From Micromonospora tarensis (GTDB lineage Bacteria > Actinomycetota > Actinomycetes > Mycobacteriales > Micromonosporaceae): a DNA stretch of 64,000 nucleotides. The position numbers and the translations under genes were made by a program. This document shows, in pieces, positions 30,695 to 38,876 of this stretch. Location: positions 31,129 through 95,128 of the forward strand of contig NZ_JAEVHL010000005.1 of NCBI RefSeq assembly GCF_016803395.1, in the 5' to 3' direction. Each line of letters begins with the position of its first letter. The first letter of the stretch is position 1. The notes below the pieces were generated by a model, which searched no databases, was not told the origin of the DNA, and was given only the letters and a program-made list of their open reading frames with translations.

Positions 30695-33092
30695 TCAGTG
30701 GACGGTGACGGTCCCGGCCCCGCCGTCGACAGTGACGAGCTGCCCGGTGGAGATCGTCCGGGTGGCCTCCGGCACGCAGATGACGGCGGGGATGCCGTAC
30801 TCCCGGGCCACCGTCGGGCCGTGGGCCATGACCGCGCCGGTCTCGGTGACCAGCGCGGCGGCGGTGAGGAAGAGCGGAGTCCAGCCGGGGTCGGTGGTCG
30901 CGGCCACCAGCACGTCGCCCGGTTCGATGTGGGCGGTGCCCGGGTCGCGGACGACCCGGGCGGGGCCGGTCACCCGGCCGCCGACGCACCCACACCCGCC
31001 AGCGTCCCGTCGCCGGGGGGCGCCGCCGGCACTGTCGTCTCGACGTCGGTGCCGTCGGAGAGCAACGCCACCGGCACCGACCGGCGACGCAACTCCCGGC
31101 GGTGCACGGCCCGCCGGGCGGCGACCACACCGCGCAGGTCAACACCCTGGTGTACGGCGGTGTGCACCTCGTCGAGGGTCAGGAACATGATGTCGTCGGG
31201 CTGGTCCAGCAACCCCGAGTCGTGCAGCTCCGCGCCGATGAGCAGCAGCTGTCGGCGGGTCTCGCGCAGCGGGTAGAGGCCGGCGAACTTGCCGGCCTCG
31301 CGCAGGCCGGCCAACGACCGCGCCCGGCGCAGCAGGAACCCGGCGAGCGTGCCCCGGACCGGTCGCCGACGGCGGGCGCGGGCGGCCAGCTCCGCCAACG
31401 CCGTCTCCGCCGCCGCGGCGGCCCGCTGGAAGCGCCGGTCGGGACCCTGCTCCGGATCGGTGACCCGCAGGTAGTTGGCGACCGCCGCGAAGACCGGCGT
31501 GGGGTCCTCCGCCCAGCGCGGCACACCGAGGTCGACCTCGGCGACGCCCCGGTGACCGTAGCTGTCCAGGAAGGCCGCGACGCCGAGGTCGGGCAGCGTG
31601 CCGCGTAGGTAACGCGCGGCCAGCTCGGCCGGCGGGGTGTCGAGGAGGAGTCGCCGGTGCTCGCCCGCGCCCTGGGCGAGCCGCCACAGGGCCAGGTCCA
31701 TCTCGATGGTGACGTTGTGCGGCATGCCGCCCAGCACCGTGTGGATCTCGTCCGGCCGGGCGATGCCCTTCAGCAGTGCGGTGGGCAGCGCGGCGGCGAG
31801 CATCCCCGCGACGATCGGCCACATGATCGCGTCGGCCTGGTCGTCGCCAGTCGCTCGCAGGAAGTTCAGCCGGTCGGCGGCGGTCCGCAGCTCGGCGGGG
31901 GCCGCGGAGCGTACTCTCAGCTGCTCGATCACCGCGAACATCCGGGCGCGCGCGGCGTCGGGACGGGCCAGCGCCCGCAGGATGCCCACCACCGCGCGGC
32001 CGGCCGTGCGCAGCGACGCCGCCCCCTGCCCCCGGCCCCGCCCGGTGCCGCCGCTGGTCGCGGCGAACCGGGGGTCCGCCAGAACGTGCCGCATCACCGC
32101 CTGGGCCCGGGGGCCGAAGTCGACCGCCAGGAGCTTGACCAGTCGCCTGCGCGAGGACCGGTCGCGCACCAGGTCGGTCAGGTCGCCGTAGAGCCGGCCG
32201 CCGATGTCGACGATCTCGACCCGGACGCCGAGCGCGGCGAGCATCGCGGTGATCTGTGTTCGTAGGGTCGCCATGCCCATCGGGGTGACCGGTTGCAGCA
32301 TGCCCTGGACGTGCCCGAACTCCAGGTAGACGCGGGGGAGGGGCTTGTCGGTGGCCGGTGGCGGGGGGAACAGGCTGGTGATCGGTCGGGACTGCAGCAA
32401 CCACAGCACGTCGTCGGCGTCGATCGCCCACTCCACGTCCTGCGGGCCGCCGAAGTGCCCCGCCAGCCGCTCGCCGACGCCCGTAGCCGGGCCAGCTGCG
32501 CGGACGTCAGGCATCCGGTGTCGTCGCGGGCGACGTCGTCGAGGACGTAGTGGTCCACTGTCGTCGCGCCGTCCACGACTGTGGTGCCGAGGCCCGGCGC
32601 GGCGTCCACCACCATCTCGTCGCGGCGACCGGTCAGTGGGTTGGCGGTGAAGAGCACCCCCGCCACGGTGGGCGTGACCATTCGCTGCACGACGACAGCC
32701 ATCCCCACCTCGTGCTGGCCGATCTGGTGGGCGTCGCGGTAGGCGGTGGCGCGGTCGCTGTGCAGGGAAGCCCAACACGTCTCGATGGCGGCGACCAACC
32801 CGGCGGTGCCGGTGACGTTCAGGACGGTGTCCTGCTGCCCGGCGAAGCTCGCGTCCGGTAGATCCTCGGCGGTGGCGCTGGAGCGGACCGCCACCGGGCC
32901 CGCCCCGAGCCGCTGGTACGCGGCGACGACCTCGGCGGTCGGGACCGTCCCGGTGCGGTGTGCCTCGGTGGTGACGCAGAAACCGTCCGGGACGCGTTCG
33001 CCCTGTCTGATCAACTCGCCGAGCCCGGCGGCCTTGCCGCCGACGAGGTCGATCATGTCGGCGGTCACCTCGGACAATCCGATCACCCGCAT
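30695..33092 (-). pseudogene. Rifampicin-phosphotransferase-like PEP-utilising enzyme, two frameshifts
   Basis: The restored protein has about 799 residues. N-terminal ATP-grasp domain (1-240): DLVGGKAAGLGELIRQG, PVAVRSSATAEDLPDASFAG, VGMAVVVQRMVTPTVAGV, GVLFTANPLTGRRDE and LLQSRPITS. A long helical middle domain (about 240-690) follows. The C-terminal swivel domain has the phospho-accepting His in ETGAVMAHGPTVAREYGIPA. No PEP/pyruvate TIM barrel follows the swivel domain, so the order ATP-middle-His is that of rifampicin phosphotransferases, not PEP synthase (ATP-His-barrel). The ATP domain is compact, with few residues between VTTEAHR and the VAVRSS strand. Frame breaks of one base each lie near 32479-32483 and 30974-30982. 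Start ATG 33092 with AGGGAG upstream. The substrate is unknown, possibly an antibiotic. Confidence 0.85.
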
Positions 33093-33108
33093 GAGATCCC
33101 ACTCCCTT

Positions 33109-33162
33109 TGCAATGCAACTGCATTGGGTAAGACGGTACCGCTTTTGCGATGCGACTGCAAT
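33109..33162 (-). promoter_or_regulatory. Promoter with two 18-bp TetR-type operators
   Basis: On the minus strand TTGCAG (33161-33156) and TACCGT (33138-33133) are 17 bp apart. Site A (33109-33126), plus-strand TTGCAATGCAACTGCATTG-like, contains the perfect inverted repeat CAATGCA/TGCATTG. Site B (33145-33162) repeats it with a few changes (TTGCGATGCGACTGCAATG). Site B covers the -35 and site A the expected start point, 36 bp apart, so a dimer pair could bind on one face of the DNA. It drives the RPH-like gene. Confidence 0.7.
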
Positions 33163-33212
33163 GTGACCTTCCCGGTGGGTGACCCGGAGCCGAGGCGTTG
33201 CCCGCGTCTGCC

Positions 33213-33872
33213 ATGCTCGGCCCGGTGACGACCGGCCGCCCGACCCGAGCCCGTTCCCACCGCCGCCCCCGCGGCCGCATCCTCCTGGTCCTGCTCGCAC
33301 TGGTCGCGACGGTGGCCCTCCTCGGCGTCGCGTTCGTCGTGCTGCCGATGCTGCGACCGGCGGGTCCCCGCCCGCTCTTCCAGCTGCCCGTCGCCTGCGG
33401 CGAGACGTGGCAACTCGGCACCTACCCCGGCCATGACGACTACGACGTCGATCTCTTCCCGACCGAGGGGGAGGCGTGGGGGCGACCGGTCCTCGCGTCC
33501 TACGGCGGCACTGTCACCGTGGCGGGCATCAACGGATCGTTGGGCGGCCGTACCCCGGAGAACCCGGACGGCCCACGGGGGCGTGGCGGCGGTTACTGGG
33601 TGAAGATCGACCACGGCGGCAAGTGGGAGACGCAGTACCTGCACCTGCTCGAACCGCCACTGGTGACGGTCGGTCAACGGGTCGCCCAGGGAGACCAGAT
33701 CGGGCGGTTGGGCAGCACCGGCAACTCCGGGGCACCGCACCTGCACTACGAGCAGCGACGGGGCTGGGACAAGGTCGAGACCTACTTCGACGGGGCGCCG
33801 TCGGGCATCACCACCGACGACCGCGAATACACGGTCAAGCGGGCGAGCAAGAACTGCCCGACCGTCTCCTGA
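33213..33872 (+). CDS. Membrane-anchored M23 peptidase-like protein
   Basis: This protein of about 219 residues has a basic N-terminus, one transmembrane or signal segment (ILLVLLALVATVALLGVAFV, near residues 25-48) and an M23B/LytM domain. Metal motifs are GHDDYDVDLFP (H-x3-D), YLHLLEPPLVTVGQRVAQGD and the HxH pair in GAPHLHYEQ, so the site looks complete. The start is uncertain: ATG 33213 is used, but TTG 33198 and GTG 33225 are alternatives and no start has a strong ribosome site. The likely role is peptidoglycan hydrolysis or binding at the outer membrane face. Confidence 0.85.
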   Translation: MLGPVTTGRPTRARSHRRPRGRILLVLLALVATVALLGVAFVVLPMLRPAGPRPLFQLPVACGETWQLGTYPGHDDYDVDLFPTEGEAWGRPVLASYGGTVTVAGINGSLGGRTPENPDGPRGRGGGYWVKIDHGGKWETQYLHLLEPPLVTVGQRVAQGDQIGRLGSTGNSGAPHLHYEQRRGWDKVETYFDGAPSGITTDDREYTVKRASKNCPTVS

Positions 33873-33944
33873 GGACAGCGGTTTGCCCGGCCCGGCTCTG
33901 GGCACTGATTGGGCGGACAGTTCAGACGCAGGGAGGAGCCGGCC

Positions 33945-34175
33945 ATGGTCAAGGGTGACGTCGACACGTACCACGAGGACGGGCAGTGGAAGAACAAGCC
34001 GGAGGGCGCCGAGCGGGCCACCAGCACCCATGACGTGAAGGCCGACGCCCAGGCCCAGGGTCGCGAGATGGCGGCTGACCGCGGCGTCGAGCACGTGATC
34101 AAGAAGCAGGACGGCACGATCGGGGAGAAGAACACCTATCCCCGCAGTCGTGACCCCCGTGACATCGAGGGCTGA
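33945..34175 (+). CDS. DUF2188 family small protein
   Basis: This 76-residue hydrophilic protein contains the DUF2188 pattern: VDTYHEDGQWKNKPEGAERA, then STHDVKADAQAQGREMAADRG and VEHVIKKQDGTIGEKNTY. GGAGGAG at 33932-33938 fixes the ATG at 33945. Such proteins are widespread in bacteria and their function is not established. It is followed by a strong terminator. Confidence 0.88.
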   Translation: MVKGDVDTYHEDGQWKNKPEGAERATSTHDVKADAQAQGREMAADRGVEHVIKKQDGTIGEKNTYPRSRDPRDIEG

Positions 34176-34191
34176 CGCTCTCGCTTCCGGT

Positions 34192-34230
34192 GTGACTGAC
34201 CTCCTCGGCGTGACCGGGGAGGTCAGTCAC
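34192..34230. terminator. Bidirectional terminator between convergent genes
   Basis: Perfect 13-bp stem GTGACTGACCTCC / GGAGGTCAGTCAC around a 13-base loop. It lies between the stop at 34175 (plus) and the stop at 34297 (minus). Confidence 0.8.
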
Positions 34231-34296
34231 TTCGCGGGTCCAGGCCCACAGCAGGCGGCTCGGCGCCGGGCTGCCGTCGAGCCGGCGCGGGCGGAC

Positions 34297-35319
34297 CTAC
34301 GCCGGGACCACGTAGGGGAACGCGGCGGCGCGGGCGGCCTTGGTGACGTCCGAGGTGAGACCGGATGTGGTGCCGGTGTTGAGGACCAGGGAGAACATCA
34401 CCTCGGGCACGTTGTCGGCCATGGTGCGGCCGTTGCGCACCGCGAAGCCGTAGTTCGCGGCCGTGCCGACCTGGTACGACAGCAGGTCGGGGTAGAGCTG
34501 CCGGGCCACGCTCCAGCCGTACGCCTGCGGGTCCGGCGCGGTGCCGTTCGCCGCGACGACCCCGGCGACCGCGTTGGCGATCTCCTCGCCGTCCTCGGTG
34601 AGGTCCTTGCTCGGATGGCGGAAGTTGGCCGGATCGGAGAAGTCGGTGTCGTGCGGCCAGAAGATCGGCCACATCATCGGGTGGCCGGCGCGGTTGATCT
34701 GGCGCCAGCCGCCGGCGTCGGTGGCCAGCAGGGTGCGACACCACACACCGATCTCGGTGCCGTCACGCAGCAGCGGCTCGTCGTGGGAGACCTCCAGCAC
34801 GATCGACTCGACGGTCGTGCCGGCGAAACTGTTCTTGGCCTGGTCGGCGCGCCAGGCGGAGCGGTCCACCGCCGACCCGTTCTTGACCGCGCCGTTGATG
34901 GTGGCGAGTTCGTCGAGGTCGATGAAGAACGGGTCGGCGATTCGCCCGGCCCAGATTCGGACGTTGCCGCCGGTCGTCACCGCACCGGTCCGTCCCTCGG
35001 CGATGGGGGTGCCCATCGCGGCGTCGTCCGCGGCGTCGGCACCGGTCAGCTCGTACAGCTGGAGAGTCTGGGTGCTGTTGCCGTCGGGCTCACCGAAGGC
35101 GAACCGGTAGGTCAGGTTCTCCAGCTCCGAGCCGTTAATGTGGATCTTGATCTCGTAGCGCGCTTCGGCGTGGAAGCCGCGCTTGATGTCAGCCCTGGTC
35201 ACCGAGCTGTTGACGTCCATGACGAACACCGTGGCGCGGTCGCCGTCAAAGACGTACAGGTCGTCGATGTAGAGCTGTCCGCCCTGGGCGGCGAGGGGGG
35301 TGTCGAGATGGTGCGACAT
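34297..35319 (-). CDS. DUF4331 domain-containing protein
   Basis: This 340-residue protein begins with the DUF4331 signature MSHHLDTPLAAQGGQLYIDD and continues with DLYVFDGDRATVFVMDVN, RIWAGRIADPFFIDL and WCRTLLATDAGGWRQINRAG. There is no signal peptide in this version. Most family members are extracellular or beta-sandwich-like proteins of unknown role. An AT-rich inverted repeat sits immediately upstream of the ribosome site, which suggests a dedicated regulator. The neighbours give no functional hint. Confidence 0.88.
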   Translation of the reverse strand: MSHHLDTPLAAQGGQLYIDDLYVFDGDRATVFVMDVNSSVTRADIKRGFHAEARYEIKIHINGSELENLTYRFAFGEPDGNSTQTLQLYELTGADAADDAAMGTPIAEGRTGAVTTGGNVRIWAGRIADPFFIDLDELATINGAVKNGSAVDRSAWRADQAKNSFAGTTVESIVLEVSHDEPLLRDGTEIGVWCRTLLATDAGGWRQINRAGHPMMWPIFWPHDTDFSDPANFRHPSKDLTEDGEEIANAVAGVVAANGTAPDPQAYGWSVARQLYPDLLSYQVGTAANYGFAVRNGRTMADNVPEVMFSLVLNTGTTSGLTSDVTKAARAAAFPYVVPA

Positions 35320-35330
35320 GAACTCACTCC

Positions 35331-35357
35331 CGGATTAGCCATATTAGGACTAATCCG
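35331..35357 (-). promoter_or_regulatory. Inverted-repeat operator upstream of the DUF4331 gene
   Basis: CGGATTAG (35331-35338) and CTAATCCG (35350-35357) are perfect 8-bp arms separated by 11 bp, in an unusually AT-rich stretch for this genome. A TAATAT hexamer on the minus strand lies between the arms and could be the -10. The site ends 12 bp before the ATG. Confidence 0.6.
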
Positions 35358-35435
35358 AACATAGTGGTGCACACCTACCTGGCGATGGGCCGTTCGGAGA
35401 TGTTCCCGAACGGCCACCCACTCGCGTCCGCGTGG

Positions 35436-36680
35436 TCAGATGCGGGACCACTTCTGGTTGGCGGCCCCGAGGCAGTCCCACAGGTGCAGCTTGCCGCCGT
35501 TGTTGGGGTTGGCCTCGCGTACGTCAACGCACTTGTTGGCGTTGAGGTTGACCAGGTCACCGGCGGCGTTGAGGGTGAACCGTTGGGCGGCGTTGCCGTT
35601 GCAGCTGACCAGGTTGACCTCGGTGCCGTTGGCGGTGCCGGCCCAGGCCGGATCCATGCACTTGCCCATCGCGCGGATGGTCCCGTCGGAGGCGAAGGTC
35701 CAACTCTGGGCCGCGGTGGTGTTGCAGTCCCAGATCTGGAGCTTGGCGCCCTCGACCGGGTCGGCGCCGGGGATGTCGATGCAGCGACCGCTCTGGGCAC
35801 CCCTGATCCGGCTGGTGCCGGGAGCCGGCTCGCCCCCGCCGGAGGTCCAGCCGTTCACCCGCACGTAGTCGACGAGCATCTGCTGCGGGAACTGGGTGGA
35901 GCCGTCCGGGTAGCCGGGCCAGTTACCGCCGACCGCCACGTTGAGGATCATGAAGAAGGGGTGGTCGAACACCCACCGGTTACCGCCGAGTCGGGCGGGG
36001 TCGACCCGGTGGTACTGCACCCCGTCCACGTACCAGGTGATCACGTTCGGCTCCCAGTCCACCCGGTAGGTGTGGAAGCCGTCGGCGAGCGGTCCGCCGA
36101 GGGTGCGGCTGCCGGTGATGCCCCCGCCACCGGAGTAGCCGGGGCCGTGCACGGTGCCGTAGACGGTGTTGGGTTCCCGGCCGATGTTCTCCATGATGTC
36201 GATCTCGCCGGCGTCGGGCCAACCGCCGCCGGTGCCGAGCATCCAGAACGCCGGCCAGATGCCCTGCCCGCGTGGGATCTTGATCCGGGCCTCGAATCGT
36301 CCGTAGGTCTGGGTGAAGGTGGCCGCGGTCAGCAGGCGCGCCGAGGTGTACTCGCAGCGCCCGTAGTGGCACTGGTAGTTGGCGGGGTTGTCCCGGCGGG
36401 CGGTGATCACCAGGTTGCCCTGGCCGTCGTGGACGGCGTTGCTGGTGCTGTTGGTGTAGTACTGCCGTTCGTTGTTGCCCCACCCGCCGCCGCCGATGTC
36501 GAACCGCCACTTGTTCTGGTCGACGGGCGTGCCAGCCGGGGAGTTGAACTCGTCCTGCCAACTGATCGCGCCGATGGCGGCCTCGGCCCGGTCGGGATGC
36601 GGTGGAAGGACGAGCGCTGACGTGGTCGCGACGAGGGCGACCGCCATGAGTACGAGAGGACGGAAACGGGCTGTGAACAC
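35436..36680 (-). CDS. Secreted GH16 endo-beta-1,3-glucanase with C-terminal CBM13
   Basis: This 414-residue protein has a GTG start at 36680 (GAGGAG upstream) and a signal peptide ending near HPDRAEAA. The GH16 jelly-roll spans about residues 40-275: WQDEFNSPAGTPVDQNKW, NNERQYYTN, YGRFEARIKIPRGQGIWPAF and the catalytic GEIDIMENIG (nucleophile Glu, Asp, acid Glu). After a short Gly/Pro linker comes a CBM13 trefoil with three repeats (CNTTAAQSW, CNGNAAQRF, CLGAANQKW). The absence of a Met insertion in the active site fits laminarinase rather than lichenase. It would act on fungal or algal beta-1,3-glucans. The operator at 36725 suggests glucan-oligosaccharide induction. Confidence 0.93.
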   Translation of the reverse strand: MFTARFRPLVLMAVALVATTSALVLPPHPDRAEAAIGAISWQDEFNSPAGTPVDQNKWRFDIGGGGWGNNERQYYTNSTSNAVHDGQGNLVITARRDNPANYQCHYGRCEYTSARLLTAATFTQTYGRFEARIKIPRGQGIWPAFWMLGTGGGWPDAGEIDIMENIGREPNTVYGTVHGPGYSGGGGITGSRTLGGPLADGFHTYRVDWEPNVITWYVDGVQYHRVDPARLGGNRWVFDHPFFMILNVAVGGNWPGYPDGSTQFPQQMLVDYVRVNGWTSGGGEPAPGTSRIRGAQSGRCIDIPGADPVEGAKLQIWDCNTTAAQSWTFASDGTIRAMGKCMDPAWAGTANGTEVNLVSCNGNAAQRFTLNAAGDLVNLNANKCVDVREANPNNGGKLHLWDCLGAANQKWSRI

Positions 36681-36724
36681 GGGAGGCTCCTCAGCAGGAG
36701 GTGGCGGAGGCGGTGTGGCGCAAC

Positions 36725-36775
36725 GGAGAGCGCTCTCCACAACGAAGCATGTCGATATCGTGTCTCTTCTGTCAA
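36725..36775 (-). promoter_or_regulatory. GH16 promoter with CebR/CelR-like operator
   Basis: GGAGAGCGCTCTCC (36725-36738) is a perfect 14-bp palindrome resembling the TGGGAGCGCTCCCA site of actinobacterial CebR/CelR cellobiose repressors. A consensus -35 TTGACA lies on the minus strand at 36775-36770, and a poor -10 (ACATGC, 36752-36747) follows 17 bp later. The palindrome lies at the expected transcription start. No CebR gene is in the window. Confidence 0.7.
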
Positions 36776-36940
36776 GAGTGTTGCCAATGCCGCGACCGTC
36801 CGTTACCACCCGATGACGAGCGATCTCTCCGAGCTGGACGACGGTGACCCGTCGGCGGGACGGGTGCTCCTCGATAGCGGTCGAATCGACCTTTCCTATT
36901 GCCGTGGGGCGTCCACCCGGGACAGGATGGCGAGGCGTGC

Positions 36941-36954
36941 CGGAAACGTTTCCG
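36941..36954 (+). promoter_or_regulatory. Perfect LacI-type palindrome upstream of the 132-residue protein gene
   Basis: CGGAAACGTTTCCG is a perfect 14-bp palindrome with the AACGTT core common to LacI-family operators. It ends 47 bp before the ATG at 37002. It differs from both the TGTTAGCGCTAACA sites and the GAGCGCTC site, so a third regulator is implied. The rest of the 321-bp gap 36681-37001 shows only the GH16 promoter. Confidence 0.55.
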
Positions 36955-37001
36955 TAACCTGCACGCTGCTGGTCTCTGTCACAAGGAAGTGGGAGTCAGT
37001 C

Positions 37002-37400
37002 ATGAGTGAGGCGTCGACGGCGCTGGGTGTGCGCCTCTACCCGGACCTGGTCGAGCAGGGTGGTCTGGCCCCCGCGCTCATCGAAACCGCTGCCCGGCAC
37101 GGGCTCGACGTCGGCCGGGTGACCGCCCCCGAGCAGGGTCGGGCCCGGTTCACCTGCGCCGAGTTGAGCTCTGACGAGGGCGTTGTCTGCGTGAAACTCG
37201 GCTCGCAGGCCCGCTACTTCATGATCGACCTTCGGGTCGCGGGTGAGGTTGTCGCGCGCGGCGACGTCATGGACCTGCTGCGGGTCGCCCAGGTGGCCGC
37301 GGCGTGGTGCACCGGCCTGACGGTCACCGAGCTCACCGCCCGGTTCCCGTTCATGGAGGAGATCAAGCACCGCCCCGCACCGGTGGCCCAGGTCAGTTAG
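37002..37400 (+). CDS. Conserved-looking hypothetical protein, 132 residues
   Basis: I do not recognise this protein. It is soluble, with no signal peptide or membrane helix. It alternates helix and strand (TALGVRLYPDLVEQGGLAPALI, VVCVKLGSQARYFMIDLRVAGEVVARGD) and ends in a short tail. GGGAG about eight bases before the ATG supports the start at 37002; upstream extensions of the frame lack sites and have poor codon pattern. A perfect LacI-like palindrome lies in its promoter. It is not obviously linked to its neighbours. Confidence 0.75.
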   Translation: MSEASTALGVRLYPDLVEQGGLAPALIETAARHGLDVGRVTAPEQGRARFTCAELSSDEGVVCVKLGSQARYFMIDLRVAGEVVARGDVMDLLRVAQVAAAWCTGLTVTELTARFPFMEEIKHRPAPVAQVS

Positions 37401-37409
37401 TCGGGTGGG

Positions 37410-38876
37410 TCAGCAGCGCAGCCGGGGCGGCAGCGCGGAACCGGCGCTCACGTCACGGTTCAGATAGGTCGACTGGACGAAGGCGACGAAGCGTTCCGCG
37501 TCGGTCGCGGTGGAGGCCAGCCCGAACGAGACCCGCACCGCCCCGCCCGTCGGCAGGTCCAGCGCGGAGAGGTACTGGTCGATGGTGTCGACCCGGGCCA
37601 GCAGCCGCCGCCGCGTCGACGTCCGGCTGATCCCGAACGCGCCCTCACCCGCGCCCGGGTTGCAGAAGCAACCGGTCCGCAGGGAGAACCCGGCCGCCGC
37701 GGACTCCCGCGCGACGAGCCGTTCGTCGACGAGCGTGCCGTCCGGGTGGTAGAGGTTGAACGTCACCGTGCCGCCGCGCCCCACGCCCGTCGTCGGCCCG
37801 TACACCCGGACCAGCGGCCCACCGGTGTCGTGCCGCAGGGTGGCCAGCCGCTCCAGCAGCCATTCGGTGAGCAGAGCGACCCGGGAGTGCACGACGTCCA
37901 CGCCGATCGAGTCGAGCCAGCGCACCCCGAACTCCACGTCCGGGATGCTCAGGAAGTTGAGCGTGCCGTCCTCGAACGCCGACTCGTCGTCCATCGGCCG
38001 GTGCCAGTCGCCCTGCACACTGACCGCGCGGATCGTGCCGCCGGCGAACCACGGCCGGCGCAGCCGGGCCAGCGCCTCACGGCGGGCCAGCAGCGCACCG
38101 ACCCCGGTGGGGTAGCCGAACATCTTGTAGAAGCTCAGGCAGACGAAATCAGGCCGGACGACGCTGAGGTCCAGTCGGTTCGTCGGCGCGAAGGCGGCGG
38201 CGTCCAGCAGCACGTCGAAGCCGCGCTGCTGGGCCACCGTCACCCAGCTCAGCGGGTGCTGCACACCGGAGAAGTTGCTCTGCGCCGGAAACGCGAACAG
38301 CCCTCGACGACCGGCCCGAACCGAGCGGCCCAGCCTGCGCCGGCCGCCGTCCAGCATCCCGACCAGGTCCGACTCGGCGACCCGCAGCTCCGGCCCGCGC
38401 AGTGGCACGTAACGGACTGACGCGTTCGCTGACCGGGCGTACTCCCGGATGCCGTTCACCGAGTTGTGGTTGTCCCAGGTCAGCACCAGCGGCGCGGCCG
38501 GGCCGAAGCCGAAGGCCTCGCCGACCAGCCGGCAGGCGCCGCTGGCGTTCGGTGTGAAGACGACTGTGAACTCGGCCGGGTCCGCGCGGAAGAAGTCGAG
38601 CACCGCGCGGCGCGCCGATTCCACCAGAGCAGCCGCCGCCACACTCGTCGGGTTCTCCGAGTGCGGGTTGCCGTACAGGCCGGCGAGCAGCCGGTCATGA
38701 TGTTCGCGGACCTGGGCCCGGGCCGCCACCCCGGCCCCGGCGTAGTCGAGGTAGACCTGCCCGTCGGTGTCCAGGTGTCGGTACTCGGTGGCGCGCAGGT
38801 CGTCGATCCGGCCGGTCGCGGCGTATCCCGGCAACGCCGCGGGGGAGGCGTGCGGGGTCGGCTCAGGACGCGGCAC
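37410..38876 (-). CDS. Class-V aminotransferase (cysteine-desulfurase / Moco-sulfurase-like)
   Basis: This 488-residue PLP enzyme has VYLDYAGAGVAARAQVREHH at the N-terminus, FTPNASGACRLVGEAF and TWDNHNSVNGIREYA. The PLP-lysine region is CLSFYKMFGYPTGVGALL, and a C-terminal LRTGCFCNPGAGEG carries the Cys of the sulfurtransfer-type active site. This resembles the N-terminal half of molybdenum-cofactor sulfurases, without the MOSC domain. The GTG start at 38876 has GAAGGGA six bases upstream and overlaps the last 14 bases of the ABC exporter gene. Coupling to an exporter is unusual for a housekeeping desulfurase, so a specialised metabolic role is possible. Confidence 0.9.
   Translation of the reverse strand: MPRPEPTPHASPAALPGYAATGRIDDLRATEYRHLDTDGQVYLDYAGAGVAARAQVREHHDRLLAGLYGNPHSENPTSVAAAALVESARRAVLDFFRADPAEFTVVFTPNASGACRLVGEAFGFGPAAPLVLTWDNHNSVNGIREYARSANASVRYVPLRGPELRVAESDLVGMLDGGRRRLGRSVRAGRRGLFAFPAQSNFSGVQHPLSWVTVAQQRGFDVLLDAAAFAPTNRLDLSVVRPDFVCLSFYKMFGYPTGVGALLARREALARLRRPWFAGGTIRAVSVQGDWHRPMDDESAFEDGTLNFLSIPDVEFGVRWLDSIGVDVVHSRVALLTEWLLERLATLRHDTGGPLVRVYGPTTGVGRGGTVTFNLYHPDGTLVDERLVARESAAAGFSLRTGCFCNPGAGEGAFGISRTSTRRRLLARVDTIDQYLSALDLPTGGAVRVSFGLASTATDAERFVAFVQSTYLNRDVSAGSALPPRLRC

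Noticed and set aside
33093..33212. Rifamycin-associated element upstream of the RPH-like gene
   Set aside because: I looked for the GGGGCTTGCGGCAAGGC type element in this region and did not see it; the repeats present are of a different sequence.
30970..33300. Reading the 776-codon minus frame as an independent protein
   Set aside because: Its first 250 codons are out of frame with the real ATP-grasp domain; only the part after about 32480 is homologous, so it is the middle of a frameshifted RPH-like gene.
35364..36620. 418-codon plus-strand open frame opposite the GH16 gene
   Set aside because: The minus strand carries the full GH16 plus CBM13 protein with signal peptide and promoter; the plus frame shows no motif.
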